A stretch of 64,000 nucleotides of DNA from Streptosporangium nondiastaticum (GCF_003011965.1 NZ_PXWG01000025.1:1-64000), one strand, 5' to 3'. Counted from the stretch's first letter, positions 33,492 to 42,790 are shown. The notes: a model not told the origin generated them from the letters alone. Translations and numbers: made by a program.

Positions 33492-34355
33492 ATGCATTCT
33501 CGTACCGCCTCGCCCGGTGGGGCCGTCGGCCTGCTGCTTGAGGACTTTTCCCTCGAAATGACCGGCAAGGACGTACCGGCCCTCGAAGAGGCCGGCCGGC
33601 TCCTCCCCGGCGGCACGCGTGTCAACGTGACCTTCCTCGGCAACGAAGGGCCGGCGACGCGGCTCACCGCGGCCCGTGCGGTGAAGGCCCTCGGCTTCGA
33701 GCCCGTTCCGCACGTGTCGGCCCGCCGGATGCCCTCCCGCGCGGCGTTCGAGGACTTCCTCTCCCGGCTCCGGGAGGACGGGACGTCCGGGCAGGTCTTC
33801 GCGGTGGGCGGTGACCCGGCCGTGCCGGAGGGACCGTACGAGGACGCCCTGGCACTGATCCGGTCGGGACTGCTGGAGCAGTACGGCGTCCGGGAGGTCG
33901 GTGTCTGCGGATATCCGGAGGGACACCCGGTCATCACCGGCCCGCGGCTGTGGTCGGCGCTGGAGCAGAAGACTGCCGCGCTCGCCGAGCGCGGCATACC
34001 CGGTCACATCATCACGCAGTTCGGTTTCGACCCCGACCCGGTCCTCGGATGGATCGAGGAAGCGCGAGAACGCGGCATCCACGTGCCCGTCAGGGTCGGC
34101 GTGCCCGGGCCCGCAGGGGTGCGCAGGCTTCTGGGATACGCCGCCCGGTTCGGCGTCGCGACCAGCGCGGGCATCGCCCGGAAGTACGGCCTCTCCCTCA
34201 CCCACCTCATGGGGACGGCCGGCCCGGACCGGTTCGTCCACGCCCTCGCCGAGGGCTACGACCCGCAGCGGCACGGCGACGTCAAGCTGCACTTCTACAC
34301 TTTTGGCGGCCTGCGGGCCACCGCGGAGTGGGCGGCGGGCTTCGGCGCGGCGTGA
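33492..34355 (+). CDS. Methylenetetrahydrofolate-reductase-like protein
   Basis: 287 residues, FAD-binding TIM barrel of the MetF type: TFLGNEGPATRLTAARAVKALGF, GQVFAVGGDPAVPEGPYEDALALI, GVCGYPEGHPVI, HIITQFGFDPDPV. It is shorter and more divergent than housekeeping MetF, so it may act on a different folate or pterin. The in-frame ATG at 33492 is used; no clear Shine-Dalgarno. 100 bp separate it from the conservon. Confidence 0.8.
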   Translation: MHSRTASPGGAVGLLLEDFSLEMTGKDVPALEEAGRLLPGGTRVNVTFLGNEGPATRLTAARAVKALGFEPVPHVSARRMPSRAAFEDFLSRLREDGTSGQVFAVGGDPAVPEGPYEDALALIRSGLLEQYGVREVGVCGYPEGHPVITGPRLWSALEQKTAALAERGIPGHIITQFGFDPDPVLGWIEEARERGIHVPVRVGVPGPAGVRRLLGYAARFGVATSAGIARKYGLSLTHLMGTAGPDRFVHALAEGYDPQRHGDVKLHFYTFGGLRATAEWAAGFGAA

Positions 34356-34455
34356 TCTCTTCCTCTCCCGCCATGCGAACCGCATGAGCGCGAGCACCAG
34401 GCCCTGCTGTCCGCGCGGCGTTTCATCCGCCCGCCGCGCAGGCAGTATCAGGCTG

Positions 34456-34560
34456 ATGAGCCGTTATGTTCCTCCGCCATGGTGGGAATGGACGCCTCCG
34501 CAGCTCGCGGCGGCCTTCGCCCGCAAAGCCGCCCGTCCCGCCGAGAGCGGCACGGAATGA
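34456..34560 (+). CDS. Possible 34-aa leader peptide/small protein
   Basis: MSRYVPPPWWEWTPPQLAAAFARK and ten further residues, ending ATGATG so that its stop overlaps the next start. The Trp/Pro-rich core is unusual. A GTATCA a few bases upstream suggests a leaderless start. Tight coupling to the glycosyltransferase argues it is translated, perhaps to set the downstream rate. No database-type family recognised. Confidence 0.4.
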   Translation: MSRYVPPPWWEWTPPQLAAAFARKAARPAESGTE

Positions 34561-35666
34561 TGCCGGAAGGAGGCGCCGGCCGGAGCGGGGCTCCGCGGGT
34601 GCTGGTGGTCTCGGGCAGCATGGGCGCGGGGCACGACGGCGCCGCGCGGGAGCTCGTCCGCCGGCTCCGGGGACGCGGCGCGGACACGGTCTCGCATGAT
34701 TTTCTCGACGCGTTGCCCCCGGTGCACCGGCCCCTGCTGAAGGGCTGGCACACGTTCACCGCCCGGCACACGCCACGGCTGTTCGACTGGGCGGACCGTG
34801 GCCAGGAACGCGAGTCGGTCGTCCGTGAGCTGACCCGACGGGTGTGCCGCACGGCTCGACGCGAGGTGGCCCGCTGGGCGGCCGGCGGCTTCGACGCGGC
34901 GGTCTCTGTCTTCCCTCTCGCCACGCAGACGCTGGGCATGCTGCGGGCGGACGGCGAGCTGGGCACCCCCGTGGTGTGCTGCCTGACCGATCCGGCACCG
35001 AACCGCCTGTGGGTGCATCCGGGGGTCGATCTGTACCTGACGGTTTTCGAAGCGACGGCGGTGGAGGCCGCGGAACGCTACGGAGTGACGATGTCGGTGG
35101 GCGGGCCGCTGGTCGCTGCCGCGTTCCGCCGGCCGGTGGACGAGACGGTGCGGCGGGCGGTGCGCCAAAGGCTGGGCGTGCCACCGGGGCGGCTGATGGT
35201 GCTGATGGTGGCGGGGGCCTTGGGCTCGGGCGAGGTGATGGCGAGCGTCGCTGCGGTGCGGGACGTGCCCGGCACCGCGGCAGTGGTGCTGTGCGGCCGC
35301 AACGACCGGCTGAGGCGGAAGGCGGCGCGTCTGCCGGGCGTGGTGGCGCTGGGCTGGTGTGACGACGTGCCGCAGTTGATGGCCGCGGCGGAGGTCCTGG
35401 TGCACAACGCCGGGGGCCTGTCACTGACCGAGGCACTGGTCGCCGGGTTGCCGGCGGTCAGCTACCAGGTGCTGGCGGGGCACGGCAGGCAGAACGCGGT
35501 CACCCTCGCCCGCGCGGGACTCGTGCCCTGGCCCCGCACGCCCGGGGAGCTGGCCGACGCACTGCACCGACAGGCGTCCCGCGGCCGGATGCCCCTTCTG
35601 CCCGAGGCGTCGCCCGGGACGGCGGAGGTCATCGAAGCGTTGGCCCTGCGTGGCCGCACGGGGTGA
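34557..35666 (+). CDS. MGDG-synthase-like glycosyltransferase
   Basis: 369 residues, GT28/MurG fold: N-terminal VLVVSGSMGAGHDGAARELVRRL (MGDG-synthase N domain), VVCCLTDPAPNRLWVHPGVDLYL, and C-terminal UDP-sugar site VLVHNAGGLSLTEALVAGLPAVSY. It would transfer a sugar to a lipid or other hydrophobic acceptor at the inner membrane face. Starts in the ATGATG shared with the short upstream ORF. Confidence 0.85.
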   Translation: MMPEGGAGRSGAPRVLVVSGSMGAGHDGAARELVRRLRGRGADTVSHDFLDALPPVHRPLLKGWHTFTARHTPRLFDWADRGQERESVVRELTRRVCRTARREVARWAAGGFDAAVSVFPLATQTLGMLRADGELGTPVVCCLTDPAPNRLWVHPGVDLYLTVFEATAVEAAERYGVTMSVGGPLVAAAFRRPVDETVRRAVRQRLGVPPGRLMVLMVAGALGSGEVMASVAAVRDVPGTAAVVLCGRNDRLRRKAARLPGVVALGWCDDVPQLMAAAEVLVHNAGGLSLTEALVAGLPAVSYQVLAGHGRQNAVTLARAGLVPWPRTPGELADALHRQASRGRMPLLPEASPGTAEVIEALALRGRTG

Positions 35667-35823
35667 CCAGGCCGCGCCGCAGCAGTGTCAGTCAGCGCTC
35701 CACTGGGAGCGTGCGGCCGGCCGGTGACCTTGGAGAGCCGGCGGGATGCCATGCCGTCCGGCGCGGCGTCCCGGCTGCTCAGCCCCGGCCGCACACCCGC
35801 AGGGACCGAGGGCGAACACCTCC

Positions 35824-36190
35824 TCAGGCCCGGGTGATGGTCACGGTGGTGGGTCCGGAGGCGGAGGTGAGGCCCTGGGGGGTCAGGCAGGCGGCTTGCC
35901 GGGAGGCGAGCAGGGTGACCTCGGTGACGACTGCCGCCCCCTTGAACGCGCCGTCGGTGATGGTTCCCGTGCTCACGGTGACGATGTTTCCGTTCGGGCG
36001 TACGGCCGCCAGGCTACGGATCGAAGCGGTCGACGTCGTGCCGCCGTGGTCGCCATGGTCGCCGTGACGGGGGGACGCCTTCCCCTCGCCCTTGTCGCCG
36101 CCCCAGTGGAACGTGAGAGTGCCGCTCGCAGGTCCCAGGAGGCAGGACAAGGTGCCGGCGGAGTCTCCTCCGAAGGATGCGGAAGCGAAC
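35824..36190 (-). pseudogene. Secreted protein, C-terminal fragment (paralogue of 36899-37435)
   Basis: About 120 codons that align with the C-terminal two thirds of the plus-strand secreted protein at 36899-37435: GTLTFHWGG versus AEWITWNTG, VSTGTITDGAFKGAAVVTEV versus VGRVVKGKFKGRTVASPG, and ending in SGPTTVTITRA versus NGPSTLVIA. Homology stops near 36190, where the MFS fragment begins on the other strand. No signal peptide or start remains. Confidence 0.6.
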
Positions 36191-36199
36191 CTGCTGTCC

Positions 36200-36730
36200 G
36201 TCGAGAGAGGGCATCCGGCGGCACTCGTCGCCCTGCCGGCCGCAGCCCCCGCCGTCTTCACCGCCCGCCTGGCCGCCAAACGGACCGGTGAAGACCGGGA
36301 CGGTTCACGCCTCATGCGCACCGGGCTTCTGTGTATCGCAGCCGGAATGCTCATCGGTGGCTGCGGACACCGGCACCCCACGCCCCTGTGGTTGTTCAGC
36401 GGTGCATGCGCCCTCGTGGGATGCGGCCTGGGCCTGGCCAACGGCTCCGCCATGACCGTCGTCAGCCGCAGCCGCGCGTCGCACGGCACCGCGCAAGCGG
36501 TGGCAACGGCGACCATGTCCGCCATGCTCGGTGGCGCGGCGGGGCCGGCGGTGGCAGGAGCCGCACTCGCCCTGGTCGGGCATCCTCCCCGCCCCTGCGG
36601 GGCATCGACTTGCGACGCTCTCGGCACGCCGCCGGGCACTCAACCGGCGGCCCTCCTCCCGGGTTTGCTCACTGCGGCCTCGGCTTGCGCGCTTACCGGG
36701 CGGCGGCACGAACGGAGGAGGCAACGGTGA
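36200..36730 (+). pseudogene. MFS transporter, C-terminal fragment
   Basis: Around 175 codons matching the last helices of a major-facilitator exporter: LMRTGLLCIAAGMLIGG, GLGLANGSAMTVVSRSRA and MSAMLGGAAGPAVAGAALALVG. The N-terminal 8-10 helices are absent, cut at the junction with the fragment on the opposite strand. Not functional. Confidence 0.65.
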
Positions 36731-36898
36731 AAGGGACGCGGTGCTGCCGGGGCGTGTTGGTGGGCTTCCGCGCCGCCCGGGGACGCCGTGCTGCTGCTCG
36801 TCACCGGCTTCCGTACCGTGCGCCGGACATGCTCCGGGCCGGAGCGGAAGGATGCTGCCATCGGTACGCGGTGGCTTTGCGGGAGGGGCTGGGCGGAT

Positions 36899-37435
36899 AT
36901 GGGCGGACGGTTCTCGTGGAGCAGGAGGCTCGGATGTGTGGTGGCGGCATTGCTGGCCGTGCTGGTGCACGCGGCGCCTGACGCGTCGGCGCACGCCTCG
37001 CACGCGGCCGTCGCCGTGAGCTGCGCGGGGAGCAACACCATCTCGTTCTCGCCCGGTCTGTCGCTGACGGCGCAGCGGACCCGGATCGGCGGCAGCGGTG
37101 CGTACAGCTGCCTTTCCACGGACCCGGCACTGCGGTCGGGGACGTCCTCGATCAGTGGCGGCGGGTGGAACGGCTGCTTCTTCTCCGATGCGACCACTGC
37201 CGAGTGGATCACCTGGAACACCGGTGAGCAGACGAAGGTCGTCTACCACCTGGGGAACGTACAGCAGGTGGCCGGGCAGGCGGTCGTTCTGATCGTGGGC
37301 CGGGTGGTGAAGGGGAAGTTCAAGGGACGGACGGTGGCTTCGCCCGGGCTTCAGATCGCGCTCGATCCGCTGAAGTGCGCGTCGAAGGGCGGGGTGGAGC
37401 TGATCAACGGGCCGTCGACGCTGGTGATCGCCTGA
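36899..37435 (+). CDS. Secreted protein, unknown function
   Basis: 178 residues with a Sec signal (RLGCVVAALLAVLVHAAPDASA, cut near 31). The mature part is beta-rich with Cys pairs (VSCAGS, YSCLST, GCFFSD, LKCASK). Similar exported proteins are frequent in streptomycetes without assigned role. GGGAGGGG lies about eight bases before the ATG. A truncated paralogue lies 700 bp upstream on the other strand. Confidence 0.7.
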   Translation: MGGRFSWSRRLGCVVAALLAVLVHAAPDASAHASHAAVAVSCAGSNTISFSPGLSLTAQRTRIGGSGAYSCLSTDPALRSGTSSISGGGWNGCFFSDATTAEWITWNTGEQTKVVYHLGNVQQVAGQAVVLIVGRVVKGKFKGRTVASPGLQIALDPLKCASKGGVELINGPSTLVIA

Positions 37436-37475
37436 CCGGGCCGCGACCGCTCGGGGCCGGACGTCACGTCAGCCC

Positions 37476-37508
37476 CCGTCTCAGTCCACAGCCTCCGTCT
37501 CAGTCCAC
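37476..37508. repeat. 14-bp direct repeat, two copies
   Basis: CCGTCTCAGTCCAC at 37476-37489 and again at 37495-37508, between the converging secreted-protein gene and the decarboxylase fusion. Purpose unknown. Confidence 0.6.
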
Positions 37509-37511
37509 GCA

Positions 37512-40376
37512 TCAGACGTGCCAGGCCTCGCGGCCGTAGCGGGTGACCAGATCCAGCACGTACGCGACGTCGGCACGCGTGCTGGTGGGGTTGATGGTGC
37601 ACATGCGCAGCACGGTGGCTTCTCGCACCGTGGTGGTGAGGAGGATCGCCCCGCCGTCGGCGCACACCCTCCTGCTGATGTGCGCCTGTGCCGCGTCGGC
37701 GTCCCATGTCGGGGGCGCGTTCCGAGGCCGGTAGCGGAAGGTGAGGATGGCGAGGCCGGGCGGCGTGACCAGCTCCAGCTCGGGGTGGGCCTCGACGAGT
37801 CCGGCGGCGTGCTCGGCGAGGTCCACGCCCTGCTCGACGGCCCGGCGGAAGGCTCCGGCGCCGAAGGTCTTCAGGGAGAGCCAGAGCTTCAGAGCACGCA
37901 GACCGCGGCTCTGCTGCGGGCCGTGGTCGGAGAGGTTGACCTCCTCGCGTCCCGGGGCGGCGGGGTGGGCCGGCCGCAGGTACGCCTGGTCCAGGGCATG
38001 GCGTGTGACACCGAAGGTCTCCGGGAGCAGTTCGGGACGCCGCAGCAGGACACAGCCGATCTCGTAGGGCTGGAACAGCCATTTGTGCGGGTCGATGCTG
38101 AGGGAGTCGGCCCGGCCGAGGGCGCCGCGCAGATGGTGACCGCGTGGGGTGCCGGCGACGGCCGCGCCGTGGGCGCCGTCCACATGCAGCCACAGGCTTT
38201 CCTCCCGGCACACATCGGCCACGCGGTCGATCGGGTCGACGGCCCCGGTGCCGGTCGTGCCGAGCGTGGCGACGACGGCGAAGGGACGCAGTCCCGCCCG
38301 GCGGTCACGGCCGATGCGCTCCGCCAGGGCGCCGGCGTCCAGGCGCAGGTCGTCGTCCGGGGGCAGGACGGTGAGCTGTTCGCGGGTGAGGCCCAGGAGG
38401 TGCGCCGCCTGCGCGACGGAGGGGTGGGCCTGGCTGGAACAGTACAGGCGGGCGTGCGGCTGCGGGCCGTCGAGCAGGTGGTCGCGGGCTACGGCCAGAC
38501 AGGTCAGGTTGGCCGTGGAGCCGCCGCTGACGAACAGGCCTCCGTGGCCGTCCGGGAGGCCCAGGAATGTCTTCAGCCAGCGCAGCGTGGTCAGTTCGAT
38601 CTGCGTGGGGCCCGCTCCGACGAGCCAGGCGCCGGGGACGGAGAGGTACGCGGAGGCCAGCGCGTCGGCGAGCACGGCCGGGAAGTTGCCGGTGGAGGGC
38701 ACGAAGGCGAAGCAGCGCGGGTGGTCCAGCCGGGTCGCCTCGGCGAGTGCCCGCTCGGTGACGTGGTCGAGGAGGCCGGGCAGGTCGCGGGTGCCGTGCT
38801 CGGGGAGGGTTTCGTCGAGGGCGGCCCGGAGGGCGCCGGGGGAGGGGGCGTGGCAGGGCGGCCGGGGGCCGTGGGTGGTCATCCGGGCGATGACGAGGTC
38901 GACGGCGTGGCGTCCGGCCTCGCGCATCGCCTGTTCGTTCATCCGCAGGAGCGGCGGCGGTTCCTCCTCGGCACTTCTGTCCGCTTCCGCGTCCTCGTCC
39001 TCGGTGTGCCGGTCCCCGTCGCCCTTCTCCGGGCGCAGGCCCTGCGCCTCCTCGTCCGGCACGAGGCCCGCGATCCAGGCGGACGCGCCCGGCAGCAGCC
39101 GCGGACGGGGCTGCAGCGCCGCGACCGGCCCCGGGAACTGGACCAGTGCCAGCTCCTGGCCCGCGGCGACCGGCCCGGAGCGGGCGACGGCCCACCACAG
39201 GGCCTCGTCGCCGGCCGTCCGGGACACCACGGGCGGTCCGTGAAGCGGTCCGCTCACCGCTCGGTCGTCCCTGCGGTAGCGCCCCGTCGGAGGGAGGCGA
39301 CGTACCACGGTGTCCGTACGGGCGTGCACCACGAGCTGACTGTGGCGCACGCCGGGAGGCAGCTGCCGGGCTGCCGGCGGGGGCAGGGCGGGGAGGAGGA
39401 AGGACAGGACGTGCAGGCCCAGGGTCGGCAGAAGCCCCGCCGCGCCCTCGGCGGCGTGGACCAGGGACACCACGGTCTGGAAGCGCGGATTGACCTCGAC
39501 GGCGCGCAGCCGGCCGTCCTCCTCCACGAGGTCCAGGCCGAAGGCGCCGCGGAATCCACGCCCCCGCAGGACCTCGCCCACGCGGTACGCGGCGGCCCGG
39601 GCCTGTCCGTACAGCTCCTCGGGCAGGTCGTCCGGGCCGACGAGCTGGTTGCCGCAGTGCGCGCCCCAGGAGGCGGCCAGCTCGGGCAGCCCGACGAGCT
39701 GATGGGAGACCGCGGAGACGACGGTGCGGTCCGGCCCGGCGCACGCGGTGACGGTCAGGGAGATCCCGGGGGCGAAACGGCTGAGCTTGACGGGTTCGTC
39801 CGGCCAGGCGTCCAGGCAGGCCTGCAAGCCGGACGGCCCGTCGACGAGGACGGTCCCGCGGCCGATCAGGTTGTTCTCCGCCCGCTGGGCGACGGCCCGC
39901 GGCCACCGGCCGCTCCAGTACGCCTCCGCCGGCTCGCGATCCGTCGCGGGGATCACCAGGAAGGGCGGGACGGGGACCCCGGCCTCGGCGAACAGCCGGG
40001 TGGCGCTGATCTTGTCGGCGGCCCACGCCGTGACGCCGGCGTCCGGGGCGAGCAGACGGTAGCCGTGCGTGCGGGCCCACGTACGGGCGTTGTCCCCGTG
40101 CTCCGGAGCGAAGGACACGCAGACGCGGCGTGGATCGGGCGGGCACGGCCGCAGGCCCGGCGGGGGTTCCGGCAACGGCTGCCAGGCCGAGACGGGCTCG
40201 TGCCGGAGCCAAGCGGGCGGCGGCTGGAAGGACGCGCTCACGGCGGGGCAGTGGTCGAGCCACACGACTTCGTCCACCAGACCGGCCAGCAGCCGCAGAC
40301 CGGCCCTCGCGTCGATGCCCTCGATGTCCCCCACGGCCCGCGAGACAGGGCTCACGCGTTCACTCACATGCCGCAC
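37512..40376 (-). CDS. ATP-grasp / group II PLP decarboxylase fusion enzyme
   Basis: 954 residues in three parts. ~100-330: ATP-grasp domain (WAADKISATRLFAEAGVPVPPFLV, GRGTVLVDGP, GFRGAFGLDLVEED...AVEVNPRFQTVVSL with the Mg-binding EVNPR). ~435-475: acidic linker. ~480-954: group II (DOPA/glutamate-type) decarboxylase, with PLP lysine K765 in IDPHKWLFQP and HVDGAHGAAV. The fusion suggests one product step that ligates an amine or amino acid using ATP and another that removes CO2. GTG at 40376 with GGAG 6-7 bases upstream, overlapping the preceding gene by 17 bases. Third gene of a three-gene operon. Confidence 0.85.
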   Translation of the reverse strand: MRHVSERVSPVSRAVGDIEGIDARAGLRLLAGLVDEVVWLDHCPAVSASFQPPPAWLRHEPVSAWQPLPEPPPGLRPCPPDPRRVCVSFAPEHGDNARTWARTHGYRLLAPDAGVTAWAADKISATRLFAEAGVPVPPFLVIPATDREPAEAYWSGRWPRAVAQRAENNLIGRGTVLVDGPSGLQACLDAWPDEPVKLSRFAPGISLTVTACAGPDRTVVSAVSHQLVGLPELAASWGAHCGNQLVGPDDLPEELYGQARAAAYRVGEVLRGRGFRGAFGLDLVEEDGRLRAVEVNPRFQTVVSLVHAAEGAAGLLPTLGLHVLSFLLPALPPPAARQLPPGVRHSQLVVHARTDTVVRRLPPTGRYRRDDRAVSGPLHGPPVVSRTAGDEALWWAVARSGPVAAGQELALVQFPGPVAALQPRPRLLPGASAWIAGLVPDEEAQGLRPEKGDGDRHTEDEDAEADRSAEEEPPPLLRMNEQAMREAGRHAVDLVIARMTTHGPRPPCHAPSPGALRAALDETLPEHGTRDLPGLLDHVTERALAEATRLDHPRCFAFVPSTGNFPAVLADALASAYLSVPGAWLVGAGPTQIELTTLRWLKTFLGLPDGHGGLFVSGGSTANLTCLAVARDHLLDGPQPHARLYCSSQAHPSVAQAAHLLGLTREQLTVLPPDDDLRLDAGALAERIGRDRRAGLRPFAVVATLGTTGTGAVDPIDRVADVCREESLWLHVDGAHGAAVAGTPRGHHLRGALGRADSLSIDPHKWLFQPYEIGCVLLRRPELLPETFGVTRHALDQAYLRPAHPAAPGREEVNLSDHGPQQSRGLRALKLWLSLKTFGAGAFRRAVEQGVDLAEHAAGLVEAHPELELVTPPGLAILTFRYRPRNAPPTWDADAAQAHISRRVCADGGAILLTTTVREATVLRMCTINPTSTRADVAYVLDLVTRYGREAWHV

Positions 40377-41190
40377 GGCCGCTCCTTCGCCGGGTCGTGT
40401 GCCGCAACAGGAGCGAGGTGCCGTCCGGCACGCAGCGCTCGCAGATCGCCGCGTGCGCCTGCCTGTTCCGTCGCTGTGCCGCCCGCAGCAGAGCCTCCTC
40501 GGTACGGATCTCGGCGAGGAGGGACGGCGGCGCCGGCAGCTTTCCGAGCGCGGCCCTGAGAGCGTGCATCCGCTCGGTCATGACGCGGTGCTCCTGATTG
40601 AGCGTTCCGGAGAAGCCCGGTGCCGCGAACGGCGGCTCCATCGTGGGCCGCACGTCGCTCGCGTAGACGGAGGCGGGGAAGTCCGAGGCGTAGGCCATGG
40701 CGGCGGTGGCCGCGTCGTACAGCGTCCGCAGCCGCTCCAGGCCGTGGCGGACGGACCTCCACTGTGCCGCGCCCACTGCGGCCATGGTGTCGTCGAGGGT
40801 GCTGTTCATGGTGGTCAGCAGGAGGTGGAAGAGCTGGTGGCCGAGTTTCCAGCGGCGCAGTGCGTCGTCTGATCCATGGGCGGGACCGTCCGCCGGTACG
40901 GATCCCGGCTCCGGCCGCAGCCACGCCGCCAGCGCGGCGTGGGAGGTGTGCAACAGGCCGGTCAGGACCGCGGCACGCTGGGAGTCGTCCAGACCGGTGT
41001 GCGGAAGGTCGTCGAGGACGGCCGCCTGGAGCCGTAGCACTCCGCACGTCCAGGACATCAGGTCCGGTGCGTGACGCACGATGTGGAAGTAGCGGTCGTA
41101 GTCGGCGGTCGTGGCGTCGGCCGCCGCCGGTACGGGGATGCGCGAGTCGGTGGCCAGGGTCAGAGGCGTCAGCGGCTCCTCGCTGCTCAT
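40360..41190 (-). CDS. Unknown helical protein in the decarboxylase operon
   Basis: 276 residues, predicted almost all helix, rich in His (YFHIVRHAPDL, LLHTSHAALAAWL, LGHQLFHLLLTTMNSTLDDT), with one Cys pair near the C-terminus (AICERC). No family recognised. ATG overlaps the stop of the upstream decarboxylase gene (ATGA) and its 3' end overlaps the fusion gene, so the three are made together. A helical-bundle enzyme or carrier is possible; the His pattern would fit a metal site but this is a guess. Confidence 0.7.
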   Translation of the reverse strand: MSSEEPLTPLTLATDSRIPVPAAADATTADYDRYFHIVRHAPDLMSWTCGVLRLQAAVLDDLPHTGLDDSQRAAVLTGLLHTSHAALAAWLRPEPGSVPADGPAHGSDDALRRWKLGHQLFHLLLTTMNSTLDDTMAAVGAAQWRSVRHGLERLRTLYDAATAAMAYASDFPASVYASDVRPTMEPPFAAPGFSGTLNQEHRVMTERMHALRAALGKLPAPPSLLAEIRTEEALLRAAQRRNRQAHAAICERCVPDGTSLLLRHTTRRRSGRAACE

Positions 41191-42644
41191 CGGCCGGACC
41201 CCCGGGCAGCGGGCCACGACGTCTTGGCCAGCCGTCCCACCCGCTGGTGCAGGCGGTCCAGATACGGCTCGCTCTCCGGTTTCATCAGCACGCTGCGCAG
41301 CACATGCGTGTGGTCGCTGTCCGCGACGGCACCGGCGTGGCGGGCTGTGAACGCGTCGGCGGTGACACGGGCGACGCTGAGGAAGACGGGGTCCTCCTTG
41401 GCGTTCATCCCCTGGTGCATCACCTCCTTGCTCGCCACGCCGACACGGGACAGGCGCGGTGGCGAACTCCCCGGGACAGCCGGGTAGTACGTCACGATGT
41501 CGAGTTCGGGAGGCTGGTACGGCTCCAGGCAGGGGGAGTCGCTGATCAGCCCGGCCCAGCGGACGGCGGCTCGCCGCCCGGCGGCGAGCACCGCTCCGAG
41601 CCCGTCGGGGGTGAGCGGCAGCAGCTTCAGCGTCAGCCACAGGGCGGCGGCGGCCGCCCCGGAGCGGGAGCATTCGAGGCTGATCTCCCCCAGGTGAGGC
41701 CGGCGGGAGGTGAAGTAGGTGTAGGGCGAGTCGTGCCGGAAGAACCGGGCGACGTCCGGGTCCCCGAAAAGCACCGCCCCGCAACCGTACGGCTGCAGAC
41801 CGTGCTTGTGCGGATCGATCGCCACCGAGTCGCACCGCGCGAGCGCCCGCAGCGCGTCGGCGGTCTCCGGGGCGAAGGGCGCCTGCCTCCGATCGGCTCT
41901 TTCGTCGGCCCTTCCGTCGGGCCGTCCGCCGGTTCTTCCGCCGGTCAGCAGCCGGAAGAAGCCGCCGTAAGCAGCGTCCGCATGGACACGCACCCCGTAC
42001 CGGCGTGCCAGCGGGACGATGCGGTGCAGCGGATCGACGGCACCCAGCGCCGTCGTGCCCGTGGTGGCGACGACCGTCCCGGCGGCCCCGGTGGACAGCA
42101 GCCGCTCCAGCTCGCCCATGTCCATGCGCCCGCGTGCGTCCACGGGCACCGTGAACACGGGGACGCCCAGCAGATGGCACATCCGGGCGTGCGTGTAGTG
42201 CGCCTCGGAACTGACGGCGACGCCGGCGCCGGGACGGCTCTCGCGGGCGACGAACAGGGCTTCGAGGTTCGCCTGGGTGCCGCTGCTGGTCAGGTGCCCC
42301 AGGTGGGCCTCGAATCCGGCCATCTCCGCGAGCTGTTCCACCACCTCCTCCTCCATGACGGAGGTCGCCGGACCGCCGTCCAGCGCGTGGTTGTTGGAGT
42401 TGACCAGCATGGCGGCCGCATAGCCGGCGACCGCCACCGGGTGCGGCGGCTTGAGCATCTGACCCGCGTAGCAGGGGTGGAAGAACGGGTAACTGCCGCG
42501 CAGCCGGGCGAGCAGCTCCTCGAACGCCACCTCACAGGCCGCTTCGTCGACGGCCGTCGCGGGATGCGCCGCGAACTCGTCGTACGTTCGCGCCCAGTCC
42601 CGGAACGCCTCGGCTCCCCGCCCGAGCCAGTACCCCAGTTCCAT
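41187..42644 (-). CDS. Group II PLP-dependent amino acid decarboxylase
   Basis: 485 residues, aromatic-amino-acid/glutamate decarboxylase family. PLP lysine K280 in IDPHKHGLQPYGCG, ADAAYGGFF for the PLP aspartate, SSGTQANLEALFVARE for the phosphate site. It has an insertion of TGGRTGGRPDGRADERADRR type before residue 260, low-complexity and charged. First gene of the operon; ATG 42644, with a GTG two codons earlier as an alternative. Likely supplies an amine or is partner of the second decarboxylase. Confidence 0.85.
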   Translation of the reverse strand: MELGYWLGRGAEAFRDWARTYDEFAAHPATAVDEAACEVAFEELLARLRGSYPFFHPCYAGQMLKPPHPVAVAGYAAAMLVNSNNHALDGGPATSVMEEEVVEQLAEMAGFEAHLGHLTSSGTQANLEALFVARESRPGAGVAVSSEAHYTHARMCHLLGVPVFTVPVDARGRMDMGELERLLSTGAAGTVVATTGTTALGAVDPLHRIVPLARRYGVRVHADAAYGGFFRLLTGGRTGGRPDGRADERADRRQAPFAPETADALRALARCDSVAIDPHKHGLQPYGCGAVLFGDPDVARFFRHDSPYTYFTSRRPHLGEISLECSRSGAAAAALWLTLKLLPLTPDGLGAVLAAGRRAAVRWAGLISDSPCLEPYQPPELDIVTYYPAVPGSSPPRLSRVGVASKEVMHQGMNAKEDPVFLSVARVTADAFTARHAGAVADSDHTHVLRSVLMKPESEPYLDRLHQRVGRLAKTSWPAARGSGR

Positions 42645-42790
42645 GCCCACCCCCGGCCCCGCCCCCGGCCTCCCATGACCCGATCACCGTAGCGGCGGAA
42701 AATAACCCCATCACGACAATCAGCGGCAATCACCTGAACGAGGCAAGTGGGTTGTTTGGTTGCTCGGGACGAGGCGCACCCGCCCCCGGG

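Noticed and set aside
37518..40559. 1013-residue plus-strand ORF opposite the decarboxylase fusion
   Set aside because: Antisense frame without stops due to high GC; no motifs, whereas the minus frame has complete ATP-grasp and PLP signatures.
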